The notes beneath the pieces were generated by a model that ran no database searches, was not told the DNA's origin, and was given only the letters and a program-made list of their open reading frames with translations. A stretch of 64,000 nucleotides of DNA from Nitrospiria bacterium (GTDB lineage: Bacteria; Nitrospirota; Nitrospiria; JACQBZ01): contig DATIYJ010000024.1 of NCBI GenBank assembly GCA_035517655.1, forward strand, positions 1 through 64,000, read 5' to 3'. Within the stretch, counting starts at the first letter, position 1; every line of letters begins with the position of its first letter. Positions 25,024 to 33,843 of this stretch are shown piece after piece. Both the position numbers and the translations under genes were made by a program.

Positions 25024-25807
25024 TAGAGTCTCTTCGGGCCCTCTTCTTGTTTCTTTCATACAAGAGTTGAAGACCTTCCAGCGTTAAAAAGGGCCGAACC
25101 TCGTTGATCGTCTTTGTCTCGGACAGGATCAGCCGGGCCTGGCCGCCTGTCGCGATAACTTTGGCCGTCGGTGCCAACTCCTTTTTCATCCTTTTGACCA
25201 TTGCATCTACAAGTCCTGCATAACCGTATAATAATCCGGACTGTATGCTGCTGACGGTATCTTGGCCGATGACCGATTTGGGTTTGGCCAACTCCACTTT
25301 GGGAAGTTTCGACGCTCCCCGAAAGAGAGCTTCGGCCGAGATCGTAATCCCGGGCGTGATCGCTCCGCCCAGATATTCTCCCTTCTTGCTCACGGCGCAA
25401 AAGGTGGTGGCGGTTCCAAAGTCAACGATAATAACGGGTCCTCCGTAACGCCGGTACGCCGCGACGGCGTTGACGATCCGGTCCGCACCCACGTCCCTCG
25501 GGGACTCGTATCGATTGATCAAGCCGGTGTTCATGGTTCCATCCACGATCAAGGGGGCGGAATGAACGTAGCGCAGGCTCATCTCGGTGAAGATCGGGGT
25601 CAAGGGGGGAACCACGCTGGATAGAATCACTCCGTCGATTTGATCGGCTCGGAGCCCGTTCGCGCGAAAAAGATCCAACAGCAGGATGCCGTACTCATCG
25701 GAGGTCTTGCCGAGTCGGGTGGCGATTCGCCAGCTCCCTTTCAGTCGGCTTCCCAGAAAAACACCCAGGACGATATTGGTATTTCCGATGTCAATCGCGA
25801 GCAGCAT
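25001..25807 (-). CDS. coaX: Type III pantothenate kinase
   Basis: A 268-aa CoaX, first step of coenzyme A synthesis from pantothenate. It shows the ASKHA ATPase motifs: phosphate-1 MLLAIDIGNTNIVLGVF, then SPRDVGADRIVNAVAAYRRY, and phosphate-2 IIVDFGTATTFCAVSKKGEY followed by GGAITPGI. The last residues (about 251-268) are basic and hydrophilic. Its start overlaps birA by 17 bases; a birA-coaX pair is frequent in bacteria. Confidence 0.96.
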   Translation of the reverse strand: MLLAIDIGNTNIVLGVFLGSRLKGSWRIATRLGKTSDEYGILLLDLFRANGLRADQIDGVILSSVVPPLTPIFTEMSLRYVHSAPLIVDGTMNTGLINRYESPRDVGADRIVNAVAAYRRYGGPVIIVDFGTATTFCAVSKKGEYLGGAITPGITISAEALFRGASKLPKVELAKPKSVIGQDTVSSIQSGLLYGYAGLVDAMVKRMKKELAPTAKVIATGGQARLILSETKTINEVRPFLTLEGLQLLYERNKKRARRDSIDNTSKT

Positions 25808-26651
25808 CGGAAGGCCTCACATGAACGACGTCGTCGGATCGGACGATGACTTCCTTCCGATCGGTCCTTTTCAAGATCAGTGCGCCTTCCGGTGTCAATC
25901 CCTCCGCCTTTCCCGTCCAATTGTGGTGTTGTTCCAGGACCGTTACGAACCGTCCCAGGGTTTCGGAGCGGGCGGCGTAGGCGTTCAGAATTGTTTGAGA
26001 AGGTTCGGTCAGGAAGGAGCGGTATTGAAGTTCGAGGATTTCCAGGATCCCCTGGAACAGTTGGACCCGGTCGATCATGCGGCCCGATTCCTGTCGCAGC
26101 GAGCTGGCAGAGTCGTGAAGCGTCTCAGGAAGCGCATCACGGAGGAGATTGACATTAACTCCAATTCCCAAAACCAGGTATCGGATCCGCTCTTTTTGGA
26201 CGACACTTTCCAGAAGAAGACCGCCGATCTTTTTCCCATGAACCAGAAGATCATTCGGCCACTTCAGGCGAGTCGGCAAGTCCGTGGTTTGTTCGATGGC
26301 CCGCGCCACGGCCACGGCGGCGGCCAGTGTCCATAGGCCAATGCGCCTGGGGTCGCCGTCGGGTCGGAGGATGATCGAGAAGTAGAGGTTGACGTCCGGG
26401 GGTGAGATCCAATGACGGTCCATCCGACCCCGGCCGCGGGTTTGGGTATTGGCCAGGACCACGGTCCCCTCGGTCGCGTCTTGTTGGGCCAGCAGGTGAG
26501 CGGTGGTGTTTGTCGACTCAATGCTGTCGTATACATGGAGCGGGCGGCCGAAGCGGTCCGTTCGAAGCCCCGGCAAAATCGCTTCGGGGATCAATCGTTG
26601 TTGCGGTTGTGGGTCGCCTGATAAAGGTTCAGTTGAAACCTTGGGGGTCAT
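25791..26651 (-). CDS. birA: Biotin--[acetyl-CoA-carboxylase] ligase
   Basis: A 286-aa biotin protein ligase without the N-terminal DNA-binding HTH (group I, monofunctional). The catalytic domain has YDSIESTNTTAHLLA, the biotinyl-AMP loop TRGRGRMDRHWISPP and KWPNDLLVHGKKIGGLL. The C-terminal SH3-like cap includes LEQHHNWTGKAEGLTPEGAL. It attaches biotin to the acetyl-CoA carboxylase carrier protein. The first 25 residues look non-conserved, so a start further in is possible. Confidence 0.94.
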   Translation of the reverse strand: MTPKVSTEPLSGDPQPQQRLIPEAILPGLRTDRFGRPLHVYDSIESTNTTAHLLAQQDATEGTVVLANTQTRGRGRMDRHWISPPDVNLYFSIILRPDGDPRRIGLWTLAAAVAVARAIEQTTDLPTRLKWPNDLLVHGKKIGGLLLESVVQKERIRYLVLGIGVNVNLLRDALPETLHDSASSLRQESGRMIDRVQLFQGILEILELQYRSFLTEPSQTILNAYAARSETLGRFVTVLEQHHNWTGKAEGLTPEGALILKRTDRKEVIVRSDDVVHVRPSDAARD

Positions 26652-26660
26652 CCGTCCCTT

Positions 26661-27518
26661 TCATGATAATGGCGTGATGTCCAGATGAATGTCGACGGCA
26701 GGGGCCGAATGGGTCAGGGCGCCGACCGAAATGAAATCAACGCCTGTTGCGGCGATCTCTCCTACGGTGGTCAGATTAACGCCCCCAGACGCCTCTGTCA
26801 AGGCCCGTGCGCCAATCAATGTGACGGCCTCTTGGAGTTGAGGGATCGACATGTTATCGAGTAAAATGATATCGGCATTGGCCGAAAGCGCCTCTTCCAC
26901 TTCGTCCAAGCGGGTGGCCTCGACTTCGACCTTGAGCCCCCGCGGAGCGGATTTCTTCGCGCGCTGTACGGCGCTCATTAAGCTCCCAGTCAATGCGAGA
27001 TGGTTGTCTTTGATCAATATTCCATCGCTTAGATTCATCCGGTGGTTCCTTCCGCCCCCCATCCGGACGGCATACTTTTCCAGTTCACGGAGCCCCGGTG
27101 TGGTTTTTCGCGTATCCAGAATCGTCGCCTTTGTGCCACGGACGGCCTCGACAAACTGAGCCGTAAGGGTGGCAACGCCCGAAAGACGCTGCAGAAAATT
27201 AAGCGCAACGCGCTCGGCGCTTAATAGAGAACGACCGTCGCCCACGATGTGGGCAATCTCCGTCCCGGGCTTGACTCGATCCCCGTCCTGGGCAAGCGGT
27301 TTGAACTTGAGTCTCGGAGCCACTTTGTTGAAAACCGCCTTGGCTACAGGCAGGCCCGCCAGGACCGCCTCCTGCTTGACTTGAATCACGGCCTCGGCCT
27401 TGATCGCTTTTGGAAATAGCAAACGGGTGGTCAGATCGCGGGAGCCGAGGTCTTCGGCGAGAGCACGCGAGACAAGGGCTCGGATAAGAGTTTCAGAGAA
27501 GGGCAGATTCGGACTCAC
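26661..27518 (-). CDS. nadC: Nicotinate-nucleotide pyrophosphorylase (carboxylating)
   Basis: About 285 aa; converts quinolinate and PRPP to nicotinate mononucleotide. Conserved segments: LAEDLGSRDLTTRLLF, AERVALNFLQRLSGVATLT, ILDTRKTTPGLRELEKYAV, the loop MGGGRNHRMNLSDGILIKDNH split around residue 195, and IILLDNMSIPQL. The GTG at 27518 is chosen for its AGGGA site and normal length; an ATG at 27539 lacks a site. Either way it overlaps the 3' end of valS, so translation is probably coupled. Confidence 0.95.
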   Translation of the reverse strand: MSPNLPFSETLIRALVSRALAEDLGSRDLTTRLLFPKAIKAEAVIQVKQEAVLAGLPVAKAVFNKVAPRLKFKPLAQDGDRVKPGTEIAHIVGDGRSLLSAERVALNFLQRLSGVATLTAQFVEAVRGTKATILDTRKTTPGLRELEKYAVRMGGGRNHRMNLSDGILIKDNHLALTGSLMSAVQRAKKSAPRGLKVEVEATRLDEVEEALSANADIILLDNMSIPQLQEAVTLIGARALTEASGGVNLTTVGEIAATGVDFISVGALTHSAPAVDIHLDITPLS

Positions 27519-30312
27519 CTTTTTCCCTGGCCATTTCATGTAAATGTTTGAGCGCGGCGGCCAATTTCTCATGCTCAAGCCGGAGCTCTTCTTGGCGCGA
27601 TTTCATTTTTTCTAGAACCTCCGGAGGCGCCTTCGCCGCAAGATTAGGGTTCGAAAGCTTTTTTTCCTCCACGATCAACTGAGCGGCGAGATCGTCGAGG
27701 CGTTTTTGCTTTTTCGTGATTTCCTTTGCGATGTCTATCGTGTCCGGCATCAAGGGAATGAAAACGTCGCCTCCTTGGCCGCCCGGGAAGATTATCGGAG
27801 CCATGAGAGCGTGCACGGGTTGCTCGACGTGCTGTCCGATCTTAAGGTAGCGGAGGCCTCCAAGCGCAGTGATCGTCGAATAATTATTTTGCAAGTAACG
27901 CTCGATGTCTTGGTTGGACACGCGGATCGTCGCTTGGAGTTTTTTTGAGAATGGGATGCCATGTAGGCCGCGCATTTCTCGGATCCCCTCGATGACCTTT
28001 TGAAAGCTCTCGCATTCCTGTTCGACGGGTTCATTAATGAAGGAGACGCTCGCGATCGGAAACGACGCGATCACGATACTGCTGTCAGTCTGTGTGAACG
28101 TCTGCCAGAGCTCTTCGGTAATAAAGGGCATGAACGGATGGAGGAGCCTGAGCACCGTTTCAAAAACCCGGGTCGCGACGGTCCGGGTCCGATCCGCCGC
28201 GTCAGAGTCCTTACCATACAGTGTCGGTTTAATCAGTTCCAGATACCAGTCGCAGAACTCGTGCCAGAGGAACTGATAAAGGTCCTTCGAAGCTTCATCG
28301 AAACGGTAATTTTCAAGCTGGCTGTTAACGGAGATGATCACTCGTTGGAGTCGGCTTAAAATCCAACGATCCGCGAGCGAAAGCGTTGTTGGGTCGGTGA
28401 GTGGTCTATCAAGATAGGCCTTCGGGCCGCTCGGACAGTTCATTAAAATAAACCTCGCCGCGTTCCAGATCTTGTTGGCGAAGTTCCGGTAGCCCTCGAT
28501 CCGCTCCTCGGAAAGCTTGATGTCCCGTCCGGGGGAGGCCATCGCGGCGAGGGTGAAGCGCAGTGCGTCGGTGCCGTATTTCTCCATAATCGCGAGCGGG
28601 TCGATAACGTTCCCCTTGGACTTGCTCATTTTCTGTCCCTCGGCGTCGCGGACCAGGGCATGGATGTAAACATCCCGGAAGGGAACGTCCTTCATGAAAT
28701 GCAGCCCCATCATGATCATGCGGGCGACCCAGAAGAAGAGGATGTCGAAACTCGTCACCAAGGCCGAGGTGGGATAAAAAATTTCAAGTTCTTTGGTCTT
28801 TTGGGGCCACCCGAGCGTGGAGAACGGCCAGAGAGCCGAGGAAAACCAGGTGTCCAGAACGTCCGGGTCCTGGTGGAGATCGGCCGAACCGCAGCGCGGG
28901 CAACGCTCCGGCGTCGCGACCGCGACGATCGGCGACGCGCATTCCGGCTGGCATTGCCCGATATCCGTTCCCCTACAGTACCATGCCGGGATCTGGTGGC
29001 CCCACCAGATCTGCCGGGAGATGCACCAATCCTGAATATTTTCCATCCAGCCGAAGTAATTATTCTTCCAGCTTTCCGGAATCAGGCGGATCCGGCTGCT
29101 TTTCACCGCTTCGATCGCAGACGCCGCAAGGGAGTTCTTCGGGTCATTCACTCGGACAAACCATTGAGGTGAGAGACGAGGCTCGACGACCGTTTTGCAC
29201 CGATAGCATTTTCCGATCGCATGACGGTGGTCTTCGATCTTGATCAGCAGGCCTTCGGTCTCAAGACGTCGGACGACTTTCTCCCGGGCCTGGGGTACCT
29301 TCAATCCGGCGATCTCATTCAATAATGTTTTTTCAGCCCTGGCGTCCTCTTCCAGGGCCGCCGGATTCATTTCCCCCCGTCCGTTCAGCAACGAGATTCG
29401 GGGAAGGTTGTGACGCTGTCCCGCCTTTTCATCGTTAAAGTCATGCCCCGGCGTGATCTTCACGGCCCCGGTTCCAAATTCCCGATCGACCAAGATCGGA
29501 TCGCCCACGACGGGGATGATGCGGCTTGTCAATGAAAGCAGGACCCTTTTCCCGATCAACTTGTTGTATCGGGGATCTTCGGGATGCACTGCCACGGCGG
29601 TATCCCCCAGCATCGTCTCGGGACGGGTGGTCGCGACGGTCAAGAAAACGTCAGGACCATCGGCCAGGGGATATTTGATGTAGTACAGCTTGCCTTTGAC
29701 TTCCTCATGTTCGACCTCGATATCGGATAACGCTGTCTCGCAACGCGGGCACCAGTTAATCAATCGCTCTCCGCGGTAGATCAGGCCTTCTTTGTACAAG
29801 CGGACGAAGACTTCTCGGACGGCGGCCGAAAGGCCTTCGTCCAAGGTGAACCGTTCCCGGTTCCAGTCACAGGAGGCACCGAGCCGTTTGAGTTGTGATA
29901 TGATCGTTCGCCCCGATTGTTGCCGCCACCGCCAGACCCGTTTGATGAATTCTTCACGTCCGAGTTTTTCCCGAGAAGTTTTCTCGGCCAGAAGTTGCCG
30001 CTCGACGACATTCTGCGTGGCGATCCCGGCGTGGTCCGTTCCGGGCACCCAGAGGCTGTTAAACCCCTGCATCCGCTTCCAGCGGACCAGGATATCCTGC
30101 AACGTGTTGTTCAAGGCATGGCCCAAGTGAAGCGAACCGGTGATGTTCGGGGGCGGAATCACGATCGAGAATCGCTTCTCCGTGAACGCGTTCTCGTCTG
30201 CAGAAAAGTAGCCTCGGTCGATCCAATACCGATACCACCGGTCCTCAACCTCCCGAGGGCTGTAAGGTTTGTCAAAGCGGGTTGTGTCTGATTTTGGGAT
30301 GATGTCGGCCAT
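27493..30312 (-). CDS. valS: Valine--tRNA ligase
   Basis: A 939-aa class I synthetase of normal bacterial length. The HIGH equivalent is PPPNITGSLHLGHALNNT, and KMSKS is in GQKMSKSKGNVIDPL. The CP1 editing domain contains TTRPETMLGDTAVAVHP. The C-terminal coiled-coil arm (ITKKQKRLDDLAAQLIVEEK) is typical of ValRS. Zinc-like Cys clusters (NWCPRCETALSD; CYRCKTVVEP; RCPRCGSADL) are visible. First gene of the valS-nadC-birA-coaX run; its promoter is so close that the mRNA is probably leaderless. Confidence 0.97.
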   Translation of the reverse strand: MADIIPKSDTTRFDKPYSPREVEDRWYRYWIDRGYFSADENAFTEKRFSIVIPPPNITGSLHLGHALNNTLQDILVRWKRMQGFNSLWVPGTDHAGIATQNVVERQLLAEKTSREKLGREEFIKRVWRWRQQSGRTIISQLKRLGASCDWNRERFTLDEGLSAAVREVFVRLYKEGLIYRGERLINWCPRCETALSDIEVEHEEVKGKLYYIKYPLADGPDVFLTVATTRPETMLGDTAVAVHPEDPRYNKLIGKRVLLSLTSRIIPVVGDPILVDREFGTGAVKITPGHDFNDEKAGQRHNLPRISLLNGRGEMNPAALEEDARAEKTLLNEIAGLKVPQAREKVVRRLETEGLLIKIEDHRHAIGKCYRCKTVVEPRLSPQWFVRVNDPKNSLAASAIEAVKSSRIRLIPESWKNNYFGWMENIQDWCISRQIWWGHQIPAWYCRGTDIGQCQPECASPIVAVATPERCPRCGSADLHQDPDVLDTWFSSALWPFSTLGWPQKTKELEIFYPTSALVTSFDILFFWVARMIMMGLHFMKDVPFRDVYIHALVRDAEGQKMSKSKGNVIDPLAIMEKYGTDALRFTLAAMASPGRDIKLSEERIEGYRNFANKIWNAARFILMNCPSGPKAYLDRPLTDPTTLSLADRWILSRLQRVIISVNSQLENYRFDEASKDLYQFLWHEFCDWYLELIKPTLYGKDSDAADRTRTVATRVFETVLRLLHPFMPFITEELWQTFTQTDSSIVIASFPIASVSFINEPVEQECESFQKVIEGIREMRGLHGIPFSKKLQATIRVSNQDIERYLQNNYSTITALGGLRYLKIGQHVEQPVHALMAPIIFPGGQGGDVFIPLMPDTIDIAKEITKKQKRLDDLAAQLIVEEKKLSNPNLAAKAPPEVLEKMKSRQEELRLEHEKLAAALKHLHEMAREKGESESALL

Positions 30313-30321
30313 AAGAGTGAA

Positions 30322-30351
30322 ATTCTAACATGAAGAATCGGGACAGGGCAA
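30322..30351 (-). promoter_or_regulatory. Promoter of valS
   Basis: On the minus strand, TTGCCC (30346-30351), 18-base spacer, TAGAAT (30322-30327). The -10 ends nine bases before the valS ATG, and no Shine-Dalgarno sequence is present between them. Confidence 0.6.
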
Positions 30352-30440
30352 GCGGCCGGTTTGGAGAGCCGCTTGACAATTTTGAGACGCAACGGTTTAA
30401 TAGGCCGTCGAAACCAATCAACCTGATAGGAGAACAGTCC

Positions 30441-30560
30441 ATGCCACGAGGGCGCGAAGTCGATCGTGAATTGAGAAGAAAGTATCGGAAAAAAGAACGG
30501 AAAATGAAAGCAAACCGGCAGGCGCAGATGAAAGCGGCGAAAGGAAAGGGGAAAAAATAG
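30441..30560 (+). CDS. Small 39-aa very basic protein
   Basis: A short gene starting at an ATG with AGGAGA seven bases upstream. The product starts MPRGREVDRELRRKYRKKE and ends in a Lys/Gly-rich tail (about half the residues are Lys or Arg). It has no hydrophobic segment. Such proteins may bind RNA or ribosomes, but no family is recognised. It lies between divergent valS and the convergent response-regulator gene, four bases from the latter's stop. The strong ribosome binding site and codon pattern favour a real gene. Confidence 0.55.
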   Translation: MPRGREVDRELRRKYRKKERKMKANRQAQMKAAKGKGKK

Positions 30561-30564
30561 ACAA

Positions 30565-31674
30565 TTAGGCCGGCTTGTCCGCCTTGAGTTTATCGAGTTC
30601 CTCTTTAATCATGGTCTCGGCTAAGGACGGGACCACGTCCCAGGCGACCTTTTCAATGATTTCCCTGGCCATTTTGGAAACGAGCGACTCGACCATCTCT
30701 TGAGAAACGGTGCCGCCGGAGGCCGGCGGGGGTTGAGCACCCGCCTCCTGAACGGTGGGGGTGGGCGGCGGAGCTTCGATGGTCTCCGGACTCGTGTAGA
30801 GCTGGGGAAAGGCTTCCTCCAGGGTGGCCAAAGTCACCGGCGGCGAGGGAGCTTCCGGCGGTTCGACCTTGGAAGCCGGCGTGGCCGCATCGGCGGGCGC
30901 TTCCGGCGTTGTTGACGGCGGGGAAATCGGCGGCGTTCGCAGGCCGATCACGGTTTGTTCCGAGTCCTCCAAGGCGGGTGGTGGGCTTACCGCGGGGACT
31001 TCCGACGATTCTTTCGTCGGTTCCGGCGGGGCCGAAGGCAGAGCCGTAACGTCGGTCCGGCTCTGGATCATGGTCGTCTCATTATCAATTTCAGGGATAC
31101 CCTTTTCGGCCTTTTGAGATACTTCCCCGGGTGGTTTCTCTCCGGGCAGCGACCACCCCAGCAGTTCCTCGATCTTCATGATTTCCGCTTGGTCTTTCGA
31201 TGGCGGAGGAGAGGCGGCAACGGGTGTTTGGGATGGAGGAAGGGGGGGGGGCGAGTCGAGGGCGGCCGGAACAACCGGTTTGGGTGCTCGATCGATAAGG
31301 GTTGCGGCATCTTGGGAAAGCTCCTTGAGTTTTTCGATCAGGTCTTTCGGCTCAAGCGGCTTCTTGACGAAATCGACGACTCCGAGGGAAACGAGCGTGT
31401 TGGGGTCGTAACTGTCCGTTCCGCTGACCAAGACAAGAATCGCCCGTTCTTTGGAAGTCTGCTTCTGTTTGACCTTTTCACAAAAACGAACAAAACTGAT
31501 CCCTTCAAGATGGAAGTCGGCCAAGATTAAATCCGGATCAATTTGGGCAAGCAGATCCAATGCGGACAGGCCGTCGTTGAGGCAAGTCACCTCGAATTTT
31601 TCACGGGAGAGGTTGTATTCGACCAATTTCTGGATGGCAAGATTGCTATCGACGACAAGCAGCTTTTTCGCCAT
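30565..31674 (-). CDS. Response regulator with Pro-rich linker and C-terminal helical domain
   Basis: A 369-aa protein. Residues 1-120 form a receiver domain (KLLVVDSNLAIQKLVEYNL; phosphoacceptor Asp in LILADFHLEG; Lys in FVKKPLEP). A long Pro/Ala/Ser-rich, low-complexity linker (about 125-295) follows. The end is a conserved-looking helical domain, MVESLVSKMAREIIEKVAWD then VVPSLAETMIKEELDKLK. That C-terminal pattern recurs in receiver proteins of deltaproteobacteria and Nitrospirota; its partner is unknown. The ATG at 31674 removes a non-conserved upstream extension. The neighbouring diguanylate cyclase gene lies just upstream on the same strand. Confidence 0.82.
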   Translation of the reverse strand: MAKKLLVVDSNLAIQKLVEYNLSREKFEVTCLNDGLSALDLLAQIDPDLILADFHLEGISFVRFCEKVKQKQTSKERAILVLVSGTDSYDPNTLVSLGVVDFVKKPLEPKDLIEKLKELSQDAATLIDRAPKPVVPAALDSPPPLPPSQTPVAASPPPSKDQAEIMKIEELLGWSLPGEKPPGEVSQKAEKGIPEIDNETTMIQSRTDVTALPSAPPEPTKESSEVPAVSPPPALEDSEQTVIGLRTPPISPPSTTPEAPADAATPASKVEPPEAPSPPVTLATLEEAFPQLYTSPETIEAPPPTPTVQEAGAQPPPASGGTVSQEMVESLVSKMAREIIEKVAWDVVPSLAETMIKEELDKLKADKPA

Positions 31675-31713
31675 GCGCAGATGCCTTTCGGGTCTTGTTA
31701 GTGGAATATTTTG

Positions 31714-31742
31714 ACGGTAGCACAATAAAAAAAGACTGTCAA
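31714..31742 (-). promoter_or_regulatory. Possible promoter of the response-regulator gene
   Basis: Perfect TTGACA (31737-31742) on the minus strand overlapping the stop codon of the diguanylate cyclase gene, a 17-base T-rich spacer, and a weak TACCGT (31714-31719). Confidence 0.4.
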
Positions 31743-32950
31743 GGCGCTTCGGAGATCGACGAATAGCTGACAACCCGGTTCCGGCCCGACTTTTTAGCCG
31801 CGTCCAGCGCCGCCTCGGCTTTTTTGATGAGGTCTTTCGAATCCTTTCCATCCGCGGGGAAGACGGCGAGCCCCCCGCTGATCGTGACGCGCTTTAACGA
31901 AAAGGAATGAGCTTCCACGGATTGCCGAATCCGCTCGGCTACGAATCGCCCTTTTTCCGGATCGGTTTCCGGAAGGACCACGGCCATTTCTTCCCCACCA
32001 TAGCGACATGGAATATCCACTGTCCGGAGGCCGTCCCTGATAATGTTCGACACCACCCGAAGAACCTGATCCCCTTCCAGCCGGCCGAAGAGTTGGTTGT
32101 ACGTTTCAAATTGATCCAAATCGAAGAGCGCCACGGTTAACGGTCGATCGTAACGCTGAGCCTTCTGGAGCTCGCGGTCGAGGTACTTATAAAAGTAGGT
32201 GACGTTATAAAGCTTGGTCAGGCTGTCCAGATCGGCCTGTTGCTGAATCTCGTGGACCAAGAGGATATTTTCCAGGGCGACCACGCCCAGATGACAGATC
32301 AAGTTGATCAACCGTCGGCTGTTCTCGGGGGTGGTGCCCATCCCCCCGACATTAATCACTCCATAGAACCGGTCCCAGTGAACCAACGGGGCACAGAGAT
32401 CGGTTTGAACGTTTTTAGAAGGGTCTTGAAGGAAAGAGGTTTTCACCAGGTTGCTTTCCTTTTCAAAATCATCGGCCGTCATGATCACCCGCTTCTTGGC
32501 CGTCCAGCCGATGCGGCCTTCGCCGATGTTCAACCGCCTGATCCTATCGGCCGTTTCGGATGAAAAGCCCAACTGGGCCTTCAGCACCAACACATCCTGC
32601 TCGAGCGCGAAAAGAGACACCTCTCTCGCCTCCAGGAGTTTCTGCGTCAGAAAGACGATCGTCTCTTCCAGTTCCTGGGTTGTATGGGCCGAGGATAACT
32701 GCTTGGCCAGGTCGGGGAGAAGGAGGAGGATCCTTGAAAGGTTGGCCGTCTCTTGTTTGATATGAAGGAGCGATTGGCGTTGTTGGTTCAGAGTCAACTC
32801 TTTGAGGTCTATCTGAGACCGAAGATGACTCAGGTCGCTTCCCATGCTTCTGGTCATGTTGGTCAGGCGCCTCAGCGCAACCAGACCGGCCAGGACGAGT
32901 AGACCTATAACGACACTGATGCTCGAAAGAAGAAACATGAAATCCAGCAT
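31739..32950 (-). CDS. Membrane-anchored GAF-GGDEF diguanylate cyclase
   Basis: A 403-aa protein. One N-terminal membrane helix (MLDFMFLLSSISVVIGLLVL) and a coiled coil lead to a GAF-like sensor (about 70-235; GRIGWTAKKRVIMTADDFE) and a C-terminal GGDEF domain. The active loop is RYGGEEMAVVLPET, a functional GGEEF-type variant. The inhibitory I-site RxxD is present as RTVD five residues before GGEE. It should make c-di-GMP with product inhibition. Located between AmrB and the response regulator, on the same strand as both. Confidence 0.92.
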   Translation of the reverse strand: MLDFMFLLSSISVVIGLLVLAGLVALRRLTNMTRSMGSDLSHLRSQIDLKELTLNQQRQSLLHIKQETANLSRILLLLPDLAKQLSSAHTTQELEETIVFLTQKLLEAREVSLFALEQDVLVLKAQLGFSSETADRIRRLNIGEGRIGWTAKKRVIMTADDFEKESNLVKTSFLQDPSKNVQTDLCAPLVHWDRFYGVINVGGMGTTPENSRRLINLICHLGVVALENILLVHEIQQQADLDSLTKLYNVTYFYKYLDRELQKAQRYDRPLTVALFDLDQFETYNQLFGRLEGDQVLRVVSNIIRDGLRTVDIPCRYGGEEMAVVLPETDPEKGRFVAERIRQSVEAHSFSLKRVTISGGLAVFPADGKDSKDLIKKAEAALDAAKKSGRNRVVSYSSISEAP

Positions 32951-32966
32951 GACGATCCTTCAGCTG

Positions 32967-33770
32967 TTAGTTGATCAAAAATCCGGAGTATCCCACGACC
33001 CGGTTATAATCACCGCTGGCTTCTCCCGACGTCATGTACTTAACCAGTTTGGCCTGCTTGGCCCCCAAACGAAGAACGGCAAAAAGCATGGCGACCGTTG
33101 GGGCGAAACCGCACATCGAGATCTGTTTTTCTCTGACCACGCGGTGAAGGCCGATTGGATTTAGGGACAGGATCTCATTATTCGCCCAGTGGTCCTTCCT
33201 TCGGGCCACGGCATCGGGTTCATAATGACTCATGTCCGTGCTGGCGATAATCAAGACCGGTCTGTGGGCTTCCGTTACGGCCGTCGCCATCGCCTCGCCC
33301 AGGTCCCTGCAAACGGCCAGCTCTGTGCTCATCATGAGTACCGGCACGATTGCGACCGTGGGGTGAAGGTATTGAAGAAAGGGAAGTTGCACCTCAAGGC
33401 AATGTTCGAACCGGTGCGCTTCCGTATCCGATTCAGCCTGATGGCACCGGGTCAGAACATCCGCGGCCAAACGGTGATCGATCGAGACCGCGCCATTCGG
33501 CATGTTCCAGCGACCCTCTGCATAGATTGAGAGCGGAGGGCCGAAACCGGTGTGATTGGGCCCGACCAGCAGAACCGTGTCGGGTAGTTGAACGCGGGAA
33601 TAGACGGCTCCAGCAACAGGACCGGAGTAAACCAAACCGGCATGGGGGCAGACCACCGCCCGGGCGGATTCCCGGATGGCGTCTTTCTCAAGGCATTGCA
33701 TGACGTGGTTTCGAAGCTGTTCAGGAGCCGCTGGATAGAACTGTCCGGCGACGGCGGGGCTACGGACCAT
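32967..33770 (-). CDS. amrB: AmmeMemoRadiSam system protein B (MEMO1 family)
   Basis: A 267-aa MEMO-family protein, a fold related to extradiol dioxygenases. Typical segments: RSPAVAGQFYPAAPEQLRNH at the start, CPHAGLVYSGPVAGAVY with the metal-site His, VGPNHTGFGPPLSIY, EHCLEVQLPFLQYLHP and STDMSHYEP. It is the B component of the system whose radical SAM enzyme is encoded at 7107-8207. It is adjacent to the diguanylate cyclase gene (16 bases) without an obvious functional link. Confidence 0.92.
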   Translation of the reverse strand: MVRSPAVAGQFYPAAPEQLRNHVMQCLEKDAIRESARAVVCPHAGLVYSGPVAGAVYSRVQLPDTVLLVGPNHTGFGPPLSIYAEGRWNMPNGAVSIDHRLAADVLTRCHQAESDTEAHRFEHCLEVQLPFLQYLHPTVAIVPVLMMSTELAVCRDLGEAMATAVTEAHRPVLIIASTDMSHYEPDAVARRKDHWANNEILSLNPIGLHRVVREKQISMCGFAPTVAMLFAVLRLGAKQAKLVKYMTSGEASGDYNRVVGYSGFLIN

Positions 33771-33843
33771 GGGACCCTCCCGAAGGTTGAGACGTCTGAG
33801 GACACAAGAAAAAAACAGCCCAATGCAAATTGAGTCTGGCAGA

